Positions 23,863 through 26,422 of a stretch of 26,422 nt of DNA are shown in pieces (the stretch's first letter is position 1; every line of letters starts with the position of its first letter). Under the pieces are notes generated by a model, which saw only the letters and a program-made list of their open reading frames with translations, was not told the origin of the DNA and did not search any database. A program made the position numbers and the translations under genes. Origin of the DNA: a virus; IMG/VR virus record IMGVR_UViG_3300006916_000320, positions 1 to 26,422 of that record; one strand, 5' to 3'.

Positions 23863-24509
23863 AAATTCCTGTTTTCCAGTGCAGCCATATACCGCTCGAT
23901 TCCGTGAGCAGATCGACTGATACCGGATTTCTTGTTTAGATATGTACGCTCGACCGAAGTTGAACCCCAAGGTGGGGCAAACCTGATCCAGTCGTTTTCA
24001 TTTAAATAGGAAGTGGTTGGGATTTTCATGGCCTGGTAGCGTTCTTCCGATTTCCAGTAAAAACTGGCAGGCTCACCAAATACCACCACCTCGGCAACGC
24101 TTAGGTTCATCCACTTTAGGATTGCTGCCATCTGTACTGCCATCGCAGCGCCAAGGCTGTGGCCCGTCAGAATAATGGGCTTGTTGATCTTCACTAGGCG
24201 AAGCGCGTACCGCTCACACCATGAAACCGCAGCACGACCAAAGCCCTTGTGAACTTGTGAGCCGTTAGGCATTGAATAAGGCCAGAAACGAAGGTCTTTA
24301 AATACGTCCCTTGCGTTCCTGATACCGTCAATACTAAAGTTGCCAGCCAAAATTGACTCGCGCATCTCAGTACCACGGCAGGATATCTCTGTATAACCGC
24401 CGCGCTGCCGAACTAAAACGTCATTCTCGGCCACTGACCAAATATCTGTACGGCTTGAATCATAGGCATCGTTGCACAGCACAGCTAGATCGTAGTGTGT
24501 TGGCTGCAT
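23859..24509 (-). CDS. Class 3 lipase-like alpha/beta hydrolase
   Basis: This 216-residue protein has the Lipase_3 layout: oxyanion-region strand EISCRGTE (41-48), lid or loop segment, VHKGFGRAAVSWC (86-98), and nucleophile elbow GHSLG with Ser118. The acid in YLNENDWIRFAPP is Asp173 and the histidine in RSAHGIERYM is His202. All three triad residues are present, so it is probably an active esterase or phospholipase. No signal peptide is visible, so any membrane attack would follow holin opening. It lies in the lysis cassette: the 45-residue lipoprotein gene overlaps its 5' end by 25 bases and it overlaps the cytochrome-like gene by 4. It may degrade host membrane at lysis, though a role in the virion cannot be excluded. 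Confidence 0.82.
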   Translation of the reverse strand: MQPTHYDLAVLCNDAYDSSRTDIWSVAENDVLVRQRGGYTEISCRGTEMRESILAGNFSIDGIRNARDVFKDLRFWPYSMPNGSQVHKGFGRAAVSWCERYALRLVKINKPIILTGHSLGAAMAVQMAAILKWMNLSVAEVVVFGEPASFYWKSEERYQAMKIPTTSYLNENDWIRFAPPWGSTSVERTYLNKKSGISRSAHGIERYMAALENRNL

Positions 24510-24622
24510 GGCGGTATCTCGGTTTGAACGGTGTTGCCTTCAACGGTGACAATATCAATGGTTGTCACAGCAACAGTGCATCCGGTTAAGGCGACGGCGG
24601 TGACAAAAATAAGAAATTTCAG
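24485..24622 (-). CDS. Small lipoprotein (o-spanin-like), probable CTG start
   Basis: A frame of 45 codons opens at CTG 24622-24620, overlapping the endolysin TGA as CTGA, the analogue of the ATGA coupling used elsewhere in this operon. It reads (M)KFLIFVTAVALTGCTVAV, a perfect short lipoprotein signal with lipobox ALTGC (Cys15). About 30 mature residues follow, ending before TAG at 24487-24485 inside the lipase gene. An in-frame stop lies just before the start, so no ATG, GTG or TTG is available. A small lipoprotein right after an endolysin is where Rz1-type outer-membrane spanins lie, but no matching inner-membrane Rz is seen. Confidence 0.58.
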   Translation of the reverse strand: MKFLIFVTAVALTGCTVAVTTIDIVTVEGNTVQTEIPPCSQHTTI

Positions 24623-24933
24623 GATTGCGCTTTTCTTTCGTCAAACTCGACGTGGATATGATCGCTTTCGATCACCACGTCATAGCAGAACCCAAGCCTG
24701 GAGGCGATGGCGCTTGCCACCTGTATGATTTCATCCTGATTTGAGAAATAGTGTGTCCGCAGGTCGATAGCTAGACCCTTGTAATGGTAAGAGTCATCCC
24801 CGTGTTTCCCGTCCGTGATTGAAGTAATAACAAGGTTGTGGCCCTGTAATGCGTACACCTCATTAGCGACGATGGCGGCAATCATGATCTCTGGTCGCAT
24901 GCCAAGCGGGTTAACCCCTTTTTTCAGCATCAT
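24619..24933 (-). CDS. Endolysin, M15-family (VanY/DD-carboxypeptidase-like) peptidase
   Basis: From ATG 24933 this gives 104 residues. The zinc site is clear: SYHYKGLAIDLR supplies His50 and Asp57, and ESDHIHVEF supplies His94, the H-x(6)-D...H-x-H pattern of M15 enzymes. These cut peptidoglycan cross-bridge or stem peptides. The start overlaps the holin's 3' end in another frame, with GGA/GAG upstream; the second adjacent ATG (24930) is equally possible. An upstream ATG at 25041 would add 36 residues that lie inside the holin gene and have no family match. There is no signal peptide, so it depends on the holin. The domain is compact, without a separate wall-binding module. Confidence 0.88.
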   Translation of the reverse strand: MMLKKGVNPLGMRPEIMIAAIVANEVYALQGHNLVITSITDGKHGDDSYHYKGLAIDLRTHYFSNQDEIIQVASAIASRLGFCYDVVIESDHIHVEFDERKAQS

Positions 24934-25228
24934 TTCGCTCGTCCTGCTTATGCATTGAATCCATCTTTGCGTCAAACAGCTTTGATTCGCGCTTGTCACG
25001 GCGATAGAAAACAATGGCCTGTAAGACCAAACTGACAACACCGACGATGATCCCTGCCATCACGCCATAATCGGCAACCGTCATCCAGTTCTGGTCTGTC
25101 ATGGCGGTTTTAGCGGCTCCACTGGCAGCGGCAATACCACCACCAGCAACAGATAGCTTGGGCGTTACAGAGGCAACTACCTGCTCGATTCCTTGAACTT
25201 TCTCTGTAAACAAAGCGCCAATGCTCAA
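24911..25228 (-). CDS. Putative holin (TTG start preferred)
   Basis: This 105-residue protein has one strong membrane segment (VADYGVMAGIIVGVVSLVLQAIVF), a weaker Ala/Gly-rich segment before it (LSVAGGGIAAASGAAKTAM) and a highly charged C-terminus (YRRDKRESKLFDAKMDSMHKQ). The size, topology and position just before the endolysin support a holin. Start choice: TTG 25228 has CAGGAG six bases upstream. An ATG at 25252 in the same frame would add eight residues but abuts a terminator U-tract, leaving no room for a ribosome binding site. If both were used they would make two lengths, a device some holins use for timing. Confidence 0.72.
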   Translation of the reverse strand: MSIGALFTEKVQGIEQVVASVTPKLSVAGGGIAAASGAAKTAMTDQNWMTVADYGVMAGIIVGVVSLVLQAIVFYRRDKRESKLFDAKMDSMHKQDERNDAEKRG

Positions 25229-25252
25229 AACAAACTCCTGATCGGCAGACAT

Positions 25253-25276
25253 AAAAAAACCCCGCTATCTGCGAGG
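25253..25276 (-). terminator. Leader terminator before the lysis cassette
   Basis: On the minus strand CCTCGC-AGATA-GCGGGG is followed by seven T. The six-pair stem contains one G-U pair that works only in the minus-strand RNA, so the element is directional. The U-tract ends at position 25253, next to ATG 25252. It lies about 20-40 bases after the promoter-like sequence and also behind the ASCH gene, so it could end that upstream transcript, attenuate the late one, or both. Confidence 0.85.
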
Positions 25277-25297
25277 CCCAGTATTAGATACTAGTAA

Positions 25298-25326
25298 AGT
25301 GTGGCATATTAGCGCCGTACTGTCAA
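25298..25326 (-). promoter_or_regulatory. Promoter-like sequence for the lysis/late operon
   Basis: On the minus strand TTGACA (25326-25321) is a perfect -35 hexamer; 17 bases further is CACACT (25303-25298), a poor -10. TAATAT (25311-25306) is a better -10 by itself but would need a -35 near 25329-25334 (TGTATA), also poor. Either way the LexA box covers the -35 region. The start point would fall near 25290-25300, just before the terminator hairpin. Confidence 0.5.
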
Positions 25327-25337
25327 GATATACAGTG
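25318..25337. promoter_or_regulatory. LexA operator (SOS box)
   Basis: TACTGTCAAGATATACAGTG fits CTGT-N8-ACAG with both flanks, matching 16 of 20 positions of the enterobacterial consensus. The right half is repeated: GATATACAG occurs at 27-35 and 45-53 past 25300, 18 bp apart, giving a possible second degenerate half-site. It overlaps TTGACA, so LexA would block the promoter until DNA damage. Confidence 0.72.
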
Positions 25338-25399
25338 ATGGATGGATATACAGCTATAACACCCCGTTGCGCTTGACCTGCGGCAAGCGAACAGGAATG

Positions 25400-25687
25400 T
25401 TATGGGGCTTGCAGTATCCGGCCAAGCCTCAGTATATAAACTCGCTCATGTGGAGCGCCCCATTCCTTGCGGCCAAATCCTGAGAAAATTCCATCAAGCT
25501 CAACGGTCACGGTAGGCGAATCTGGCCTGTATCCATTGCGGAATTTAACCGCGTCGTATTCAGGAGCGCAGATGTCTGCGAGGCGGCGGCTCCAATACGG
25601 CTTAATCTCGCGGTATTCTTCGCGCTTCTCGCCACTGGCAATCATGTCAAACCACTGTTTTTTCAGTGTCAGGTGTAGCACTTTCAT
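25400..25687 (-). CDS. ASCH-domain protein
   Basis: From ATG 25687 (GGGG six bases upstream) this gives 95 residues: MKVLHLTLKKQWFDMIASGE, then KREEYREIKPYWSRRL and VKFRNGY, ending ...RVYILRLGRIL. The I-x-x-G-E-K-x-x-E-x-R segment and flanking strands fit the ASCH/PUA-like fold, a small RNA-binding or ribonucleolytic domain. The open frame extends up to 25846 but that part lies inside the Lar-like gene. The function in phages is unknown; RNA handling or nucleotide-modification binding is plausible. It is the last gene before the late control region. Confidence 0.78.
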   Translation of the reverse strand: MKVLHLTLKKQWFDMIASGEKREEYREIKPYWSRRLADICAPEYDAVKFRNGYRPDSPTVTVELDGIFSGFGRKEWGAPHERVYILRLGRILQAP

Positions 25688-25754
25688 AGTTCGCCCCATA
25701 ACAATTGCAATCAGTTCGCTGCGCGGGAAGCTGGCGCTCCCCTGTTGCAGCGGG

Positions 25755-26012
25755 TTATACGGCCTCAGTTCGCTGGTTCCAGTTCTTGGCAGCCGCTTTG
25801 TATAAAAACTCAAACCCGTGGCTAAGTGCCGCATCAGTTCGCTCAATGCGACATGTTTTGCATTTAACCGTTACAGATCGTTTTTTAGTGTGACTATTAC
25901 CCCTGGGCATCACATGCGGATCATCACCGCAAAACGGACAAGACAAAAACTCAATGTCATGTTTATTCCCATCATTATCAGGGTATGGTCGTTCTTTGAA
26001 ATGGTCGTACAT
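25755..26012 (-). CDS. Lar-family (restriction alleviation-like) zinc-ribbon protein
   Basis: This 85-residue protein has the Lar pattern: a CPFCGDDP knuckle (second member CKTC about 23 residues later), then an Ala-rich helix and NWNQR at the end, that is, C-P-F-C-G...C-x-x-C...A...W-x-x-R. Rac prophage Lar relieves type I restriction by enhancing host modification. Most phage homologs are assigned only by this zinc ribbon. Start ATG 26012 has GGAG five bases upstream; the in-frame GTG at 26018 overlaps that ribosome binding site and is less likely. Confidence 0.8.
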   Translation of the reverse strand: MYDHFKERPYPDNDGNKHDIEFLSCPFCGDDPHVMPRGNSHTKKRSVTVKCKTCRIERTDAALSHGFEFLYKAAAKNWNQRTEAV

Positions 26013-26088
26013 AGTCACTCCGTAGTTAATAGCCGTATAACAACGCCATTAAAATTCGACCTCGTACCTCGGCGCTTTATGACAAGGG

Positions 26089-26400
26089 TTATGCCGCCCT
26101 TCTCTTTTCTCTCGCCCAATCCTCTAATGGTTGAGCTGCCTGGTCACACCAACCGTCCAATAGAAGTTTCAGATACCGCCACTGGCTCCCACAATCCCGC
26201 TCAAAGTGCCCCGGTGTATACCCTGCCCTGATAGATAGCTGTGATTGGTCATAGAGCGAGAGGCGACTATTATCGCCATCTGGTGGCCTTTCGTATCGCA
26301 CCTCCCTCATAGCATAGACAGCCAGCTTATCAGCCGATCTAAGCCACCAATCCGGCCTAGATTCCAAACCTATCGTCATGCGGATTATGGGCAACAACAT
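26089..26400 (-). CDS. Unrecognised small phage protein at the right edge
   Basis: From ATG 26400 this gives 103 residues; the frame has no stop up to the window edge, so the gene could start further right. It is rich in Trp and Arg (RPDWWLRSADKLAVYAMREVRYERPP, SQWRYLKLLLDGWCDQAAQPLEDWA) and ends in a basic EKRRAA. There are no zinc cysteines and no membrane segment. Its location before a promoter-terminator pair is where a Q-like antiterminator would be expected, but I see no resemblance to known Q families, so I leave it unnamed. Confidence 0.6.
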   Translation of the reverse strand: MLLPIIRMTIGLESRPDWWLRSADKLAVYAMREVRYERPPDGDNSRLSLYDQSQLSIRAGYTPGHFERDCGSQWRYLKLLLDGWCDQAAQPLEDWAREKRRAA

Positions 26401-26422
26401 AGCCTCGCACTTCGACCTTAAC

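Noticed and set aside
23863-23970. Longer N-terminus for the cytochrome-like protein
   Set aside because: The extra 36 codons lie inside the lipase gene, and would bury the lipoprotein signal. ATG 23862 has AGGA upstream and ATGA coupling.
25688-25846. Longer ASCH protein from 25846
   Set aside because: The added residues lie within the Lar-like gene and show no domain. ATG 25687 has a good ribosome binding site and begins the ASCH fold.

Overview
The window reads as part of a temperate siphovirus-type phage genome that probably infects a gammaproteobacterium. All supported genes lie on the minus strand and are transcribed from right to left, nearly all packed with 1-30 base overlaps. The host class is an inference from a CTGT-N8-ACAG LexA operator (the gamma/beta-proteobacterial type), U-tract terminators and a tRNA 3' end with an encoded CCA. 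The integrase start (position 45) and the end of the tail genes (position 288) lie on either side of one attP-like site. That suggests a circular or virion-form phage genome rather than an integrated prophage, in which this junction would be split.

Right end (26.4-25.4 kb): three small early or middle genes, namely an unrecognised protein, a Lar-like zinc-ribbon protein and an ASCH-domain protein. Region 25.34-25.25 kb is a control region: a strong LexA box on a promoter-like sequence, followed at once by an intrinsic terminator. This is the layout of a late promoter with a leader terminator. Region 25.2-23.86 kb is a lysis cassette: holin (likely TTG start), a small M15 endolysin, a 45-residue lipoprotein with a CTG start, and a lipase with a full catalytic triad. 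Directly coupled to the lipase gene is the most unusual gene, an 861-residue lipoprotein with a thrombospondin-type calcium loop, a beta-propeller-like body and two C-terminal CxxCH haem motifs. It resembles the hydrazine synthase alpha-subunit (HzsA-related) family.

Region 21.3-18.2 kb holds six genes of accessory or virion-like character, including a beta-helix protein and a previously uncalled 50-residue ORF. Region 18.2-10.3 kb is packaging and head: TerS, TerL, DUF4055 portal, MuF-type minor head protein, small protein, scaffold, P22-type coat, and four connector or tail-completion proteins. Region 10.2-0.3 kb is the tail: tube protein, a chaperone pair made by a -1 frameshift at T_TTT_TTC, tape measure, the DUF2460-DUF2163-NlpC/P60-tip module also seen in gene transfer agents, and a small last gene. 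Region 0.29-0.05 kb is the attP with two arrays of arm-type repeats phased at exactly 10 bp, then the integrase start.

Four intrinsic terminators sit inside this one operon, and each has an AUG within a base or two of its U-tract. The late genes could only be expressed together if polymerase is made termination-resistant (Q-like antitermination) or if internal promoters exist. No recognisable Q gene is inside the window.
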